DNA from: Providencia sp. PROV188
Lineage (GTDB): Bacteria > Pseudomonadota > Gammaproteobacteria > Enterobacterales > Enterobacteriaceae
Direction: 5' to 3'
Assembly: GCF_027595165.1 (NCBI RefSeq)
Contig: NZ_CP097291.1
Coordinates: forward strand, 3,348,001 to 3,412,000
DNA: 64,000 nucleotides
Shown in pieces: positions 9,498 to 21,052 of this stretch. The notes below the pieces were generated by a model. That model did no database searches. It was not told the origin of the DNA and saw nothing but the letters and a program-made list of their open reading frames with translations. The translations under genes and the position numbers were made by a program. Numbering within the stretch: position 1 is the first letter of the stretch; each line of letters begins with the position of its first letter.

Positions 9498-9528
9498 AGC
9501 CGAATACAGTACGAAACTGCATTCGGCT
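9498..9528. terminator. Bidirectional terminator between ybdD and efp
   Basis: AGCCGAAT (9498-9505) pairs with ATTCGGCT (9521-9528), with an inner CAGT/ACTG pairing. A runs on the left and T-rich sequence on the right serve both convergent genes. Confidence 0.88.
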
Positions 9529-9582
9529 CTTCTTGATCTCACTTCGCCACTCACTATAATGGCTGGCTTGATCTGTCGACGA

Positions 9583-10149
9583 TTATTTCACGCGTGAAAC
9601 GTATTCGCCTGAACGAGTGTCAACTTTGATCACTTCGCCGATCTGAACAAACAGAGGAACTTTAACCACTGCACCAGTGCTTAACGTTGCTGGCTTACCA
9701 CCAGTACCTGCTGTGTCACCTTTCAGACCTGGATCTGTTTCGACAACTTCTAATTCAACGAAGTTCGGCGGAGTTACCGCGATTGGACGACCGTTCCACA
9801 GCGTTAAGATACAATCAGCTTGGTCGATCAGCCATTTTTCGTTGTCACCGATAGCTTTCGCATCTGCTGCCAGCTGTTCGAAAGTTTCGTTGTTCATGAA
9901 GTGCCAGAACTCACCGTCGTTGTACAGGTAAGTTAAGTTCATATCCATGACATCTGCGCCTTCAACAGAATCAGTAGATTTAAAAGTTTTTTCCAACAGT
10001 TTGTTAGAAATCAGTTTACGCAGACGAACGCGTGCGAACGCTTGACCTTTACCCGGTTTAACGAATTCACTTTCAAGAATTGCACACGGCTCACCATCTA
10101 ACATGATTTTAAGACCTGAGCGGAATTCATTGGTACTATAAGTAGCCAT
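9583..10149 (-). CDS. efp: Translation elongation factor P
   Basis: A 188-residue EF-P, the same length as in E. coli. Lys34 in the KPGKGQAF loop is the site that EpmA/EpmB beta-lysylate. The three beta-barrel domains are intact and the protein ends in [11 protein letters not shown] binds between the ribosomal P and E sites and relieves stalling at polyproline. epmB is divergent, only 42 bp away, so factor and modification enzyme share a promoter region, as in E. coli. Confidence 0.98.
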   Translation of the reverse strand: MATYSTNEFRSGLKIMLDGEPCAILESEFVKPGKGQAFARVRLRKLISNKLLEKTFKSTDSVEGADVMDMNLTYLYNDGEFWHFMNNETFEQLAADAKAIGDNEKWLIDQADCILTLWNGRPIAVTPPNFVELEVVETDPGLKGDTAGTGGKPATLSTGAVVKVPLFVQIGEVIKVDTRSGEYVSRVK

Positions 10150-10191
10150 GGAGATCCTCTATTTATAAACTAAAAATGGCATAGCCAAAAA

Positions 10192-11220
10192 ATGGTCGAT
10201 ATTATAACTCAAAATACCTCATCCAGAGAAGTCTGGATACAACAACTTGCCGAAGCAGTCACTAATCCGGATGAATTGCTGCAATTACTAAACTTAGAAG
10301 ACCATCAGCCATCGCGAGAAGGTCATGAAGCACGTAAGTTATTTCCTTTACGTGTTCCGCGTCCTTTTATTTCGCGAATGAAAAAAGGTGATCCACTAGA
10401 CCCTCTGTTATTGCAGGTATTAACCGCAAAAGCAGAGTTCGATATACATCCAGGTTTTTCTACTGATCCACTAGAAGAGCAGGATAACGCGATCCCGAGT
10501 TTACTCCACAAGTACCGTAACCGCGCATTAATGCTGGTTAAAGGGGGTTGTGCAGTGAACTGTCGATACTGCTTTCGCCGGCATTTTCCTTATGAAGATA
10601 ACAAAGGAAATAAAAATAACTGGTTGATGGCTGTGGATTATATAAAAAACCACCGTGAACTCAATGAAATCATCTTCTCTGGCGGTGATCCTTTAATGGC
10701 AAAAGACCACGAACTTGACTGGTTAATTAGCCAACTTGAGGAAATTCCACATATTACTCGCTTGCGAATTCATTCTCGCTTGCCAGTGGTAATTCCAGAA
10801 AGAATTACAGATACCTTTTGCCAGCGTTTATCTCAGTCACGTTTGCAGGTCATTATGGTGACTCACGTTAACCATGCTAACGAGATTGATGATGAATTTA
10901 CGAAAGCGATGCAGAAATTAAAACGTGCAGGCGTCACACTGCTCAACCAAAGCGTATTGCTCCGCCAAGTTAATGACAATGTCACTGCTTTGGCAAACCT
11001 GAGCAATGCCCTATTTGATGCAGGAATTTTACCGTATTACTTGCATGTGCTCGATAAGGTCCAAGGTGCTGCCCACTTCTTAGTGAGTGATATTGAAGCT
11101 CGACAATTAATTCGTGAATTGTTAAGTCAGGTCTCGGGGTATTTAGTACCGAAGTTAGCGAGAGAAATTGGCGGGGAGCCAAGCAAAACCTTACTCGATT
11201 TAAACTTGCGCCAAAGCTAG
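10192..11220 (+). CDS. epmB: EF-P-(R)-beta-lysine synthase, lysine 2,3-aminomutase type
   Basis: A 342-residue radical SAM enzyme with the cluster motif C120-x3-C124-x2-C127 (GGCAVNCRYCFRR), then FSGGDPLM and the PLP-lysine region near the C-terminus. It converts (S)-alpha-lysine to (R)-beta-lysine, which EpmA attaches to EF-P Lys34. It is divergent from efp. The third enzyme of the pathway, epmA, normally lies beyond frdA and is outside this window. Confidence 0.96.
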   Translation: MVDIITQNTSSREVWIQQLAEAVTNPDELLQLLNLEDHQPSREGHEARKLFPLRVPRPFISRMKKGDPLDPLLLQVLTAKAEFDIHPGFSTDPLEEQDNAIPSLLHKYRNRALMLVKGGCAVNCRYCFRRHFPYEDNKGNKNNWLMAVDYIKNHRELNEIIFSGGDPLMAKDHELDWLISQLEEIPHITRLRIHSRLPVVIPERITDTFCQRLSQSRLQVIMVTHVNHANEIDDEFTKAMQKLKRAGVTLLNQSVLLRQVNDNVTALANLSNALFDAGILPYYLHVLDKVQGAAHFLVSDIEARQLIRELLSQVSGYLVPKLAREIGGEPSKTLLDLNLRQS

Positions 11221-11259
11221 TCTGAGTTAATAAACATCAAAACTAATAGGCATAAAAAA

Positions 11260-11283
11260 ACCCGCTTAACTGATTAAGCGGGT
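11260..11283. terminator. Bidirectional terminator between epmB and yjeI
   Basis: A perfect stem ACCCGCTTAA/TTAAGCGGGT with a 4-nt loop has A runs on the left and T-rich sequence on the right. Confidence 0.88.
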
Positions 11284-11298
11284 CTTATTGATACATGA

Positions 11299-11643
11299 TT
11301 ATTGGCACTTATAAACTTGGCCAACCATTTTGCTATCAACAGGAACAAAGCTAGATAGGACAGTTTCGCTTGGGCTTGAAGCACCAAAAATCACGTTACC
11401 ACCCATTGCTGCAGCTTTGTTACGTAAATCATTTGCTGCGCCGCGCATGGAGCTAGATTCGTTATTAACGCCGCTCAACCAGTTGCTTTGAGTTCCAGTG
11501 ACTTGACCAAGAAGTTGACATTCGCTTCCCGGTTGATTTTCAACAAAACGAACTTGTGAGCCTGCCGCAGTCAGATCATTGGTTGATGTACAACCTGCTA
11601 AAGTTAGTAATGCAGCAGCACCAAGCAAGACTTTAATTCGCAT
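11299..11643 (-). CDS. yjeI: DUF4156 lipoprotein YjeI
   Basis: A 114-residue precursor with a lipoprotein signal peptide ending in the lipobox LAGC. The body matches the small DUF4156 family (ANDLRNKAAAMGGNVI, then a C-terminal YKCQ). I choose the ATG at 11641-11643, with GAGGGAAAA upstream, instead of one four codons earlier. Its place between epmB and groEL is as in E. coli. The function is unknown. Confidence 0.88.
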   Translation of the reverse strand: MRIKVLLGAAALLTLAGCTSTNDLTAAGSQVRFVENQPGSECQLLGQVTGTQSNWLSGVNNESSSMRGAANDLRNKAAAMGGNVIFGASSPSETVLSSFVPVDSKMVGQVYKCQ

Positions 11644-11947
11644 GTTTTCCCTCATTTTTTATTGTGTTTTTGCAGCTGGTTGTTGAACCTTTATAGCTCC
11701 AATCACTCAAAATTCTGTTTTATGACAGTAAATTAGCGTACTAGATATCCAAGTAGGCTTGATAAAAACTGTCAATCGCTCAGAGTTTATCACAAAACAA
11801 TCAATACGCTTGTGATGTTCTTTACTTATTTAAACTATTTTTTACCTTGGGTTAAATATAACCCGATGAGTTACCTTAACGCAAAAATAAGTAATAAACC
11901 TCACAAATACAAAGCACGAAAGCATTAATTTGATTACCTATAAAAAA

Positions 11948-11979
11948 ACCGGCACCACTCGATAATTCATGGTGCCGGT
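11948..11979 (-). terminator. groEL terminator
   Basis: A 10-bp stem ACCGGCACCA/TGGTGCCGGT is followed on the minus strand by seven T residues. It ends the groES-groEL transcript. Confidence 0.92.
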
Positions 11980-12039
11980 CTTATTTTGGCTGGTAGCCAC
12001 TAGTTAGTGGCTACTGGCGCACAATGTTTGCCTACTGGC

Positions 12040-13695
<1,656 letters not shown>

Positions 13696-13736
13696 TTAAA
13701 TTCTTTTCGTTTGATGAAAGTTTTAAGTGAAAATTC

Positions 13737-14186
<450 letters not shown>

Positions 14187-14729
14187 TTAAGGTTTAGGCG
14201 GGTTATCTTGGTTGGAATCTGAAGATTTATCGTCAGGAACACGATGGCTTTCACCATCAATAGTTCTTTCGCGATCAATAGTATAAGAAGGGTCATCTTG
14301 CTTGCGTTGGTACTCGCCTTCAAAAGTATTGCCATTTTGATAGCCACCACCCTGAAAACCATTTCCAGGTTGGTAAAACTTGATGTGCGGGATTAAACGC
14401 ATCACAAATAATTTTTGTACTGGTGGTAGTAATAAAAGTAGTCCAATAAAGTCCGTAAAGAATCCAGGAACAATAAGTAAAAATCCTGCTAACACTAACG
14501 CCACACTTTTAATCATTTCAGCGGCAGGACTTTCACCACTCATTAATTTTTGTTGTATTTGCATGACATTTTTCATCCCTTGGTTCTTCACAAGTGAAAC
14601 CCCCAAACAGGATGTGAGCACCACTAAAATTAATGTCATCAATACACCAATTTCAGCCGCAACTCGGACAAAAATGACCGACTCTATATACACCAAAATA
14701 CATATCAGAATTAGTGGTAACCAGCGCAC
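14187..14729 (-). CDS. fxsA: FxsA membrane protein
   Basis: A 180-residue protein with an N-terminal membrane block (IYIESVIFVRVAAEIG-like helix start, then TSCLGVSLVKNQG, then GFLLIVPGFFTDFIGLLLLL) and a hydrophilic, charged C-terminal tail. FxsA in E. coli alleviates F-plasmid exclusion of phage T7. Its general role is unknown. It is located between groES and aspA, as in E. coli. Confidence 0.93.
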   Translation of the reverse strand: MRWLPLILICILVYIESVIFVRVAAEIGVLMTLILVVLTSCLGVSLVKNQGMKNVMQIQQKLMSGESPAAEMIKSVALVLAGFLLIVPGFFTDFIGLLLLLPPVQKLFVMRLIPHIKFYQPGNGFQGGGYQNGNTFEGEYQRKQDDPSYTIDRERTIDGESHRVPDDKSSDSNQDNPPKP

Positions 14730-14905
14730 AAGTACTCCTTAATATCAATAAGCTACTGCATTTTTCGGGGCTAAATGAAAACCTTTGTGAACTATCTCTA
14801 AGAGACTACTATTCATATTCGCTTTTTTCATCAGTATAGCCATAATAATTGGGTCTCTGATCGTGATTTTCAACTCATGGACTAAGATCATTAACAAGGC
14901 TTATC

Positions 14906-14921
14906 TGTGATTTAAATCACA
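14906..14921. promoter_or_regulatory. CRP-binding site upstream of aspA
   Basis: TGTGATTTAAATCACA is a perfect match to the TGTGA-N6-TCACA consensus. aspA is known to be catabolite-controlled in E. coli. With this site, CRP could also affect the divergent fxsA. Confidence 0.85.
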
Positions 14922-14973
14922 CAATATAAATTCTATTGCACTAATCAATCCATAAAATGATCTAGGTTCAAGG

Positions 14974-15007
14974 TATGGGGTGATAAAGGGCATATGATCA
15001 CCCCATA
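14974..15007 (+). promoter_or_regulatory. Stem-loop in the aspA leader
   Basis: TATGGGGTGAT (14974-14984) and ATCACCCCATA (14997-15007) form a perfect 11-bp stem with a 12-nt loop. It is not followed by a T tract, so it is not an ordinary terminator. It sits near the expected 5' end of aspA mRNA. Confidence 0.6.
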
Positions 15008-15131
15008 AGTCAGTAGAACATAATACTGATAAAGGAGTAATAGGTGGTAATCACCTAGAAGTTTAGTTTTAGGATATATTTTTAAAAGCGCATAAACGGA
15101 CAGTAACTGTAATCTAATTAAGAAGGTTCTC

Positions 15132-16556
15132 ATGTCAAACAATACTCGTATCGAAGAAGACCTGTTAGGTAAAAAAGAAGTTCCAGCCGATGCCTATTAT
15201 GGTGTTCATACTCTGCGTGCGATTGAAAACTTTTATATCAGCGACCGCACCATTAACGATGTCCCAGAATTTATTCGCGGCATGGTAATGGTAAAAAAAG
15301 CAGCCGCACTAGCTAACAAAGAACTGCACACTATTCCTCGTAATATCGCAGATACCATCATCAAAGCATGTGACGTTGTTTTGAATGAAGGCAAATGCAT
15401 GGATCAGTTCCCAGTTGACGTATTCCAAGGTGGTGCGGGCACATCACTGAACATGAATACCAACGAAGTTCTGGCAAACATCGGTCTTGAACTGATGGGT
15501 CATAAAAAAGGTGAGTATGAATTCTTAAACCCAAATGACCATCTGAACAAAAGCCAATCTACCAACGATGCATACCCTACCGGTTTCCGTATCGCGGTTT
15601 ATAACTCTGTTCTGAAATTAATCGATTCTGTTACTTACCTGAAAAAAGGTTTTGAAAGTAAAGCAGAAGAGTACAAAGACATCCTGAAAATGGGTCGTAC
15701 TCAATTACAAGACGCAGTACCAATGACTGTTGGTCAGGAATTCCATGCTTTCGCAACTCTTCTTAAAGAAGAAGAAAAAAATCTGAAACGTAGCATCGAT
15801 TTACTGCTCGAAGTTAACTTAGGTGCAACTGCTATCGGTACTGGCCTGAACACAGCCCCTGGTTACCAAGAACTGGCTGTTAAAAAATTAGCAGAAGTAA
15901 CAGGTTTAGCATGCGTACCATCAGAAGACCTAATCGAAGCAACTTCTGACTGTGGTGCTTACATCACTGTTCACGCTAGCCTGAAACGTTTAGCAGTTAA
16001 ACTGTCTAAAATCTGTAACGACTTACGTTTACTTTCCTCTGGTCCTCGCGCAGGATTGAAAGAAATTAATCTGCCAGAATTACAAGCAGGTTCTTCTATC
16101 ATGCCAGCAAAAGTTAACCCAGTAATTCCTGAAGTTGTTAACCAAGCATGCTTCAAAGTTATGGGTAACGACATCTGTGTAACGATGGCTGCTGAAGCAG
16201 GTCAATTACAATTAAACGTAATGGAACCAGCAATCGGTCAAGCGATGTTCGAATCCATTTCTCTGATGAGCAATGCATGCCGCAACTTAGTAGAAAAATG
16301 CGTTAACGGCATCACTGTTAACAAAGAAATCTGCGAAGCGTTTGTATTCAACTCTATCGGTATCGTAACTTACCTGAACCCATTCATCGGTCACCACAAC
16401 GGTGATATCGTGGGTAAAATCTGTGCAGAAACAGGTAAGAGCGTACGTGAAGTTGTCCTAGAACGCGGACTGCTGACCGAAGCGCAACTGGATGATATCT
16501 TCTCTGTTGAGAACCTAAAACATCCAGCATATAAAGCAAAAAGATTTGACGACTAA
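15132..16556 (+). CDS. aspA: Aspartate ammonia-lyase
   Basis: A 474-residue aspartase (478 in E. coli) with the superfamily signature [11 protein letters not shown] and the substrate-binding [10 protein letters not shown]. It deaminates L-aspartate to fumarate and ammonia, feeding fumarate reductase under anaerobiosis. It pairs with the downstream exchanger dcuA. The codon use looks biased toward preferred codons, which fits high expression. Confidence 0.98.
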   Translation: MSNNTRIEEDLLGKKEVPADAYYGVHTLRAIENFYISDRTINDVPEFIRGMVMVKKAAALANKELHTIPRNIADTIIKACDVVLNEGKCMDQFPVDVFQGGAGTSLNMNTNEVLANIGLELMGHKKGEYEFLNPNDHLNKSQSTNDAYPTGFRIAVYNSVLKLIDSVTYLKKGFESKAEEYKDILKMGRTQLQDAVPMTVGQEFHAFATLLKEEEKNLKRSIDLLLEVNLGATAIGTGLNTAPGYQELAVKKLAEVTGLACVPSEDLIEATSDCGAYITVHASLKRLAVKLSKICNDLRLLSSGPRAGLKEINLPELQAGSSIMPAKVNPVIPEVVNQACFKVMGNDICVTMAAEAGQLQLNVMEPAIGQAMFESISLMSNACRNLVEKCVNGITVNKEICEAFVFNSIGIVTYLNPFIGHHNGDIVGKICAETGKSVREVVLERGLLTEAQLDDIFSVENLKHPAYKAKRFDD

Positions 16557-16593
16557 TTATTTATGTTTAGCATAAATAATTCTTAAGAATAAG

Positions 16594-16627
16594 GGCACGA
16601 CTTTCCACCGGATAGCGTGCCTTTTTT
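16594..16627 (+). terminator. Terminator or attenuator after aspA
   Basis: GGCACG (16594-16599) and CGTGCC (16616-16621) are followed by six T residues. As it lies between aspA and dcuA it may let only part of the transcription pass on to dcuA. Confidence 0.8.
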
Positions 16628-16696
16628 CATGAATGCACACACAAATAATTAACATAACAGTTTCATAATTTTCATTTTTGTCGAGGAGTAAACACT

Positions 16697-18019
16697 ATGT
16701 TAGCCGTAGAATTTGTCATTGTTCTGCTGGCCATTTTTTTAGGGGCCCGTCTTGGAGGGATAGGTATCGGTTTTGCCGGTGGCCTTGGTGTTCTGGTGCT
16801 CGCTGCAATTGGCGTGAAACCGGGAACCATTCCTTTTGACGTAATCTCTATCATCATGGCAGTTATTGCCGCCATCTCTGCAATGCAAATTGCGGGTGGT
16901 TTGGATTACTTGGTTGCTCAAACAGAAAAACTACTGCGTCGCAATCCAAAATACATCACTATCCTTGCCCCTATCGTGACCTATTTCCTGACTCTGTTCG
17001 CAGGTACAGGTAATATCTCATTAGCAACTCTGCCAGTTATCGCAGAAGTGGCGAAAGAACAAGGCGTGAAACCATGTCGCCCACTGTCTACGGCGGTTGT
17101 TGCAGCTCAGATTGGTATCACAGCATCTCCAATTTCTGCGGCGGTTGTTTACATGGCATCTGTCATGGAAAACCCAGCAATGGTTGGCGCTGGTAACACC
17201 GTTAGCTATATCACGCTGTTAGGTATTTTATTACCAGCAACATTCTTAGCTATCATCCTGATGTCTTTCATTATCTCTTGGACATTTAACTCTAAACTGT
17301 CTGATGACCCAATCTACCAAAAACGTTTAGCTGAAGGCTTAGTTGAACTGCGCGGTAGCCAAGTTAAAGAGATCAAACCAGGTGCTAAAGCGTCAGTTCT
17401 GCTGTTCTTACTCGGCGTTGTTGGTGTAGTTTGCTACGCAATCATCAACAGCCCAAGTTTAGGCATTGTGGCAACCCCACTGATGAACACCACTAACGCT
17501 ATCCTGATTATCATGCTGACTGTGGCTACGTTAATCACTGTACTGTGCCGTGTAAACACTGATGCAATCCTGAACTCTAGTACCTTCAAAGCAGGTATGA
17601 GCGCATGTATCTGTATCTTAGGTGTTGCATGGTTAGGTGATACTTTCGTACAACACAACATTGATTGGATCAAAGAAACTGCGGGTGACTTAATCCACGA
17701 ACACTCATGGATGTTAGCGGTTATCTTCTTCTTCTGTTCTGCGCTTCTGTACTCTCAAGCAGCAACAGCGAAAGCACTGATGCCGATGGCTCTGGCACTG
17801 AACGTTAGCCCATTAACCGCTATCGCTTCATTCTCAGCCGTATCTGGTCTGTTCATCCTGCCTACTTACCCAACTCTGGTTGCGGCAGTACAAATGGATG
17901 ACACCGGTACAACTCGCATCGGTAAATTCGTCTTTAACCACCCATTCTTTATTCCGGGTACCATCGCTGTGGCACTGGCCGTTACCTTCGGCTTCCTGTT
18001 CGGCGGTATGATCCTGTAG
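16697..18019 (+). CDS. dcuA: Anaerobic C4-dicarboxylate transporter DcuA
   Basis: A 440-residue Dcu-family membrane protein that follows E. coli DcuA (433 aa) throughout (FLGARLGGIGIGFAGGLGVL, FAGTGNISLATLPVIAEVAK, FIPGT near the end). It exchanges aspartate, fumarate, malate and succinate. A small insertion around residues 155-165 (ENPAMVGAGNTV) lengthens one loop. The ribosome site is GAGGAG. Placement after aspA is conserved. Confidence 0.97.
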   Translation: MLAVEFVIVLLAIFLGARLGGIGIGFAGGLGVLVLAAIGVKPGTIPFDVISIIMAVIAAISAMQIAGGLDYLVAQTEKLLRRNPKYITILAPIVTYFLTLFAGTGNISLATLPVIAEVAKEQGVKPCRPLSTAVVAAQIGITASPISAAVVYMASVMENPAMVGAGNTVSYITLLGILLPATFLAIILMSFIISWTFNSKLSDDPIYQKRLAEGLVELRGSQVKEIKPGAKASVLLFLLGVVGVVCYAIINSPSLGIVATPLMNTTNAILIIMLTVATLITVLCRVNTDAILNSSTFKAGMSACICILGVAWLGDTFVQHNIDWIKETAGDLIHEHSWMLAVIFFFCSALLYSQAATAKALMPMALALNVSPLTAIASFSAVSGLFILPTYPTLVAAVQMDDTGTTRIGKFVFNHPFFIPGTIAVALAVTFGFLFGGMIL

Positions 18020-18047
18020 TCATCAATGCAATGACTTAGGAACAGAG

Positions 18048-18077
18048 AAACCGTGGCTTTCTAGTCACGGTTTTTTT
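18048..18077 (+). terminator. dcuA terminator
   Basis: AAACCGTG and CACGGTTT form a stem followed by a T run. It marks the end of the conserved core block before the accessory region. Confidence 0.88.
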
Positions 18078-18729
18078 ATGTCTGCACTAAATCTCCCACC
18101 CATTTAGAATATCTAAAATAGATAATAATTAAACTGGCTGTATTCCATTACAGAAAAAACGGTCTAATCACGCTTAAATTTAAGTATTTACAACTACGTA
18201 AATATACCTGTTCAAAATAGAACAATTCTTTTCATTTAAACAAACTGAAACAATTTGTCATATTTAAAATTGAATAAAACGCTAAAAATAAATCACATAA
18301 AATAATGAAAAATAACAATTAATAGATAAAAAAAGATGATTTTGAGCGCAAGAAAGAATTGATGCGTCACAATTTAGTGACCAGTTGTTAATAAATGTAA
18401 AAACCAGAATTATACTCTTTATTATATACCGATAACGAATTAAATAAGATTATATCACTATTTAATAAAGATGCTCTCAAAGAGTCTACTCCCCTTATCA
18501 CCACCTAACGCTAGCTTTATTATTTTATATTACTCACCTTATGTGTTTAATTTAAAATTTTCGACTATTTCACTATATTTGCATTATTTGATTTTATAAA
18601 AAACGTCACGTAAATTAGTTAGAAGAAAACGGAGTGAAATAATTTCCTCACACAACGTTTTCATCAATCCTTCGTATTCACCTAAATACGACTTTTATTA
18701 AGTGATGCTGTTTGGAAGGAATACATACA
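18078..18729. other. AT-rich gene-free region before the first MrpJ-like gene
   Basis: About 650 bp of very AT-rich DNA without a credible open frame. It contains the inverted repeat GTCAC-N6-GTGAC at 18366-18381. In E. coli cutA and dsbD would start here. It probably holds the promoter of the MrpJ-like gene. Confidence 0.6.
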
Positions 18730-19068
18730 ATGAAAGAAACAGACGGTAATAGCCCTTCACCCAAGAAGGGTATAACTATTTATACAAAAGCAGTGGGTTA
18801 TGAAATTTATTTATTACGAAAGCGTCGTTCGCTCAGTGGAAAAGATTTAGCAAATTTATTGAATATCTCTCAACAGCAAGTTTCTCGTTATGAACGAGGT
18901 ATCTGCAACATTACAATAGATATGCTAGTACAGGTTTTAAATGTACTAAAAATGCCTATTCAGGACTTTTTGGATAGAACCGTTATTCGAGTTTCCATAA
19001 TGAAATTTAAGCTAAGCAGTGTTGGCAGTAAAGATATCTCACTGTTAAATAGCTCATTTATAAAGTAG
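18730..19068 (+). CDS. MrpJ-like XRE-family regulator
   Basis: The protein has about 112 residues from the ATG at 18730 (ribosome site GGAAGGA). A TTG six codons upstream is less likely. The XRE helix-turn-helix (about residues 20-75) has LRKRRSLSGKDLANLLNISQ and QQVSRYERG, the signature of MrpJ, the Proteus mirabilis regulator that ties fimbrial expression to repression of flagella. It precedes a chaperone-usher locus on the same strand by about 630 bp. In P. mirabilis such genes lie at the ends of fimbrial operons. A paralogue lies at 38267. Confidence 0.85.
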   Translation: MKETDGNSPSPKKGITIYTKAVGYEIYLLRKRRSLSGKDLANLLNISQQQVSRYERGICNITIDMLVQVLNVLKMPIQDFLDRTVIRVSIMKFKLSSVGSKDISLLNSSFIK

Positions 19069-19696
19069 GCATATATTTTCCCTACATGTTTAATTCATTA
19101 TATCTTAACAATAAAGAATAACTTTTATTTTTATTATAGCAATACCCCTACTCCAATGGAGCTTTACCAATAACAATATGATTTTATAAATAAAAATATT
19201 TTTAAAAGTCCTATTTATCGTATTAATGATAAATATATTAAACATTTAAATTATTTCAGCACAGCTGAGAACTTAATCTAACCACCTAAACAGTTATTTA
19301 TACTTAGCCATTAAATACATGTGAAAAAATTAATCTATTAAATATAGAAAATTAACACTCTGATAAATCCATGGAGCGCCATTCTATTCATATGGCGCCC
19401 TACTTTTCATGCTTATTTATTATAGGTTAGTGAATAATAAATCGAGCACTAAGAATAAAGGTAATATTCTCTTTTTTAGAACAAGAGAGTATCCCCTTTA
19501 TATCTAAGGAATGGAATAAAGGAAATTAGCGAAACTTTAAATTGAATGTTTATAACTGATTCAACCTAAATTTAGCCTAGGTAAATAGATAATATCGGCA
19601 TCATACGTATATATATCTATAACGAAATAAGTCATGGAATACGAGCATATACAATCAATTTAATTATTTAACTTTGGACAAATAGGAATACTAATT
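19069..19696. other. Leader region of the fimbrial locus
   Basis: About 630 bp, AT-rich, without a credible gene. It contains an imperfect stem-loop (GCGCCAT/ATGGCGC, 19376-19398). I looked for long flanking inverted repeats, as in the invertible mrp promoter, and saw none. No recombinase gene is present in the window. Confidence 0.55.
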
Positions 19697-20242
19697 ATGT
19701 CATTTAAAACAACGGCACTTTCTACTGCTTTATTTATGAGCCTGTCAGCTTTAAGCCTGAACGCAATGGCAGCACCTTCTGCAGAAGTCACTCTGCAAGG
19801 GATCCTGACCAACACAACCTGTGATGTCACCATCAATGGCGGTAAATCAGTCTTAAACGTAGGTGTTTTAAAAACGTCTGTGGGTGAAGCAGATTCAGAC
19901 TTTGCCGCTGTCAATGCAATGTCCTCTACAACCGTTGATATGCCAGTGACTTTAGTGGGTTGTGCTGAGGGTGAGGAAGGTAACTTAATCATTCAAGGGA
20001 TCACTTCTGTCGGCAACAACCAACAAGACATCTTTGTAGCGACAGACTCACAAACTGTTGGTTTTATGATTGAAGATGAAGCCAACAAGCGCATCACCAA
20101 CGGTAGTGGTACAAAAGTTGAAATTGGCGCAGGTGAAACAGCAGCCCAATACACATTCAAAGTTGGCATGGCAACAACCACGACCACTCCGAAAGCAGAT
20201 TCCTACAGCGCACCCATCTTAGTGGCTTATATCGTTGACTAA
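19697..20242 (+). CDS. Fimbrial major subunit (pilin)
   Basis: A 181-residue precursor with a clear Sec signal peptide (cleavage after AMA near residue 25). The mature protein has the pilin pattern: an early cysteine (TCDVTING) and a second cysteine (VGCAEGEEG) for the core disulfide, then an alternating C-terminal strand ending YSAPILVAYIVD that a chaperone would bind. It is first in the operon and separated from the next gene by a stem-loop, which suggests it is the abundant shaft subunit. Confidence 0.88.
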   Translation: MSFKTTALSTALFMSLSALSLNAMAAPSAEVTLQGILTNTTCDVTINGGKSVLNVGVLKTSVGEADSDFAAVNAMSSTTVDMPVTLVGCAEGEEGNLIIQGITSVGNNQQDIFVATDSQTVGFMIEDEANKRITNGSGTKVEIGAGETAAQYTFKVGMATTTTTPKADSYSAPILVAYIVD

Positions 20243-20268
20243 TTCGATTTAATTAACTCAGTCGATTG

Positions 20269-20293
20269 AGGTAAGGCGGGCTCCGTCTTACCT
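20269..20293 (+). terminator. Stem-loop after the first pilin gene, possible attenuator
   Basis: AGGTAAG and CTTACCT pair, with an inner CGG/CCG pairing. There is no strong T tract. Such hairpins after major pilin genes often favour pilin transcript over downstream genes. Confidence 0.45.
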
Positions 20294-20326
20294 ATATTCT
20301 GCCACGAAAACTATGAGGATAGACAA

Positions 20327-21052
20327 ATGCGAAATAACCGACTAATGCAAGGGATCTGCGGTGGCTTGCTATTGCTATCAGGTTCATCGATAGCCGGGAT
20401 CGCTATCGATACCACTCGAATTATCTTTTCAGAAAGTGATAACACCACCGGAAAAAGCGTAGGGATTACCAGTTCAAGCAAATCACTTACGCCTTATCTG
20501 GTCAAAACACAAATGTTGCGTGACCCCTATGGCGATCAAGGAGAAACCCCTTTTGTGGTGACGCCCTCCTTATTCCGCTTAGAAAAAGGGTCGACCAATC
20601 AAGTCCGTATAATGAAAAACAGTGTGGCGCTCCCGCAAGATAAAGAATCTGTTTTTTATTTTCGTACCATCGCCATGCCGACCAGCGAAAAAGGATTGAA
20701 TGCCCCACAAAATCATATTGATGGTGCCGTACAAGTGTCGACGGGAAACATCATTAAGCTGTTTTATCGCCCGAATCAGTTAGGCATGACCCAGCCACAA
20801 GCCATGAAATCGCTGAAATTTTCGAGTGTAAATAATGGGGTTCAAGTGTCCAATCCGTCCCCGTACTACATCACCTTAGACAGCTTAAAAATTGCCAATA
20901 AGCCCGTTTCTCTGAGTACCAAAAAGGGAAATAACATGATTGCGCCGTTTAGCAGCATCACCTATTCCCATGTTCAACGACAAGGCTCGGTTGAATGGAA
21001 AGCCATTAATGACTATGGCGGAAAGGACGAGTTTCATGCGCAAATTCAATAA
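20327..21052 (+). CDS. Periplasmic fimbrial chaperone, first copy
   Basis: A 241-residue PapD-type chaperone with a signal peptide (GGLLLLSGSSIAG). The N-terminal domain has TRIIFSESDNTTGKSVGITS, the strand with RLEKGSTNQVRI, and the family signature SVFYFRTIAMP followed by IIKLFYRPN. It donates a strand to unfolded pilins and delivers them to the usher. The gene overlaps the next one by 17 nt. It is one of three chaperones here. Confidence 0.93.
   Translation: MRNNRLMQGICGGLLLLSGSSIAGIAIDTTRIIFSESDNTTGKSVGITSSSKSLTPYLVKTQMLRDPYGDQGETPFVVTPSLFRLEKGSTNQVRIMKNSVALPQDKESVFYFRTIAMPTSEKGLNAPQNHIDGAVQVSTGNIIKLFYRPNQLGMTQPQAMKSLKFSSVNNGVQVSNPSPYYITLDSLKIANKPVSLSTKKGNNMIAPFSSITYSHVQRQGSVEWKAINDYGGKDEFHAQIQ

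Larger units (their letters stand above)
14730..15131. promoter_or_regulatory. fxsA-aspA divergent control region
   Basis: About 400 bp without a credible gene. It holds a perfect CRP site at 14906-14921 and an 11-bp stem-loop at 14974-15007, both upstream of aspA. The 65-codon minus-strand frame here overlaps the aspA start and looks spurious. Confidence 0.75.

Noticed and set aside
14945..15142. 65-codon minus-strand open frame between fxsA and aspA
   Set aside because: It overlaps the aspA start, the leader stem-loop and the aspA promoter region, has no ribosome site, and its composition follows the AT-rich gap.
19069..19696. Invertible promoter element for the fimbrial operon
   Set aside because: P. 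mirabilis mrp has one, but I found no long flanking inverted repeats here and no recombinase gene in the window.
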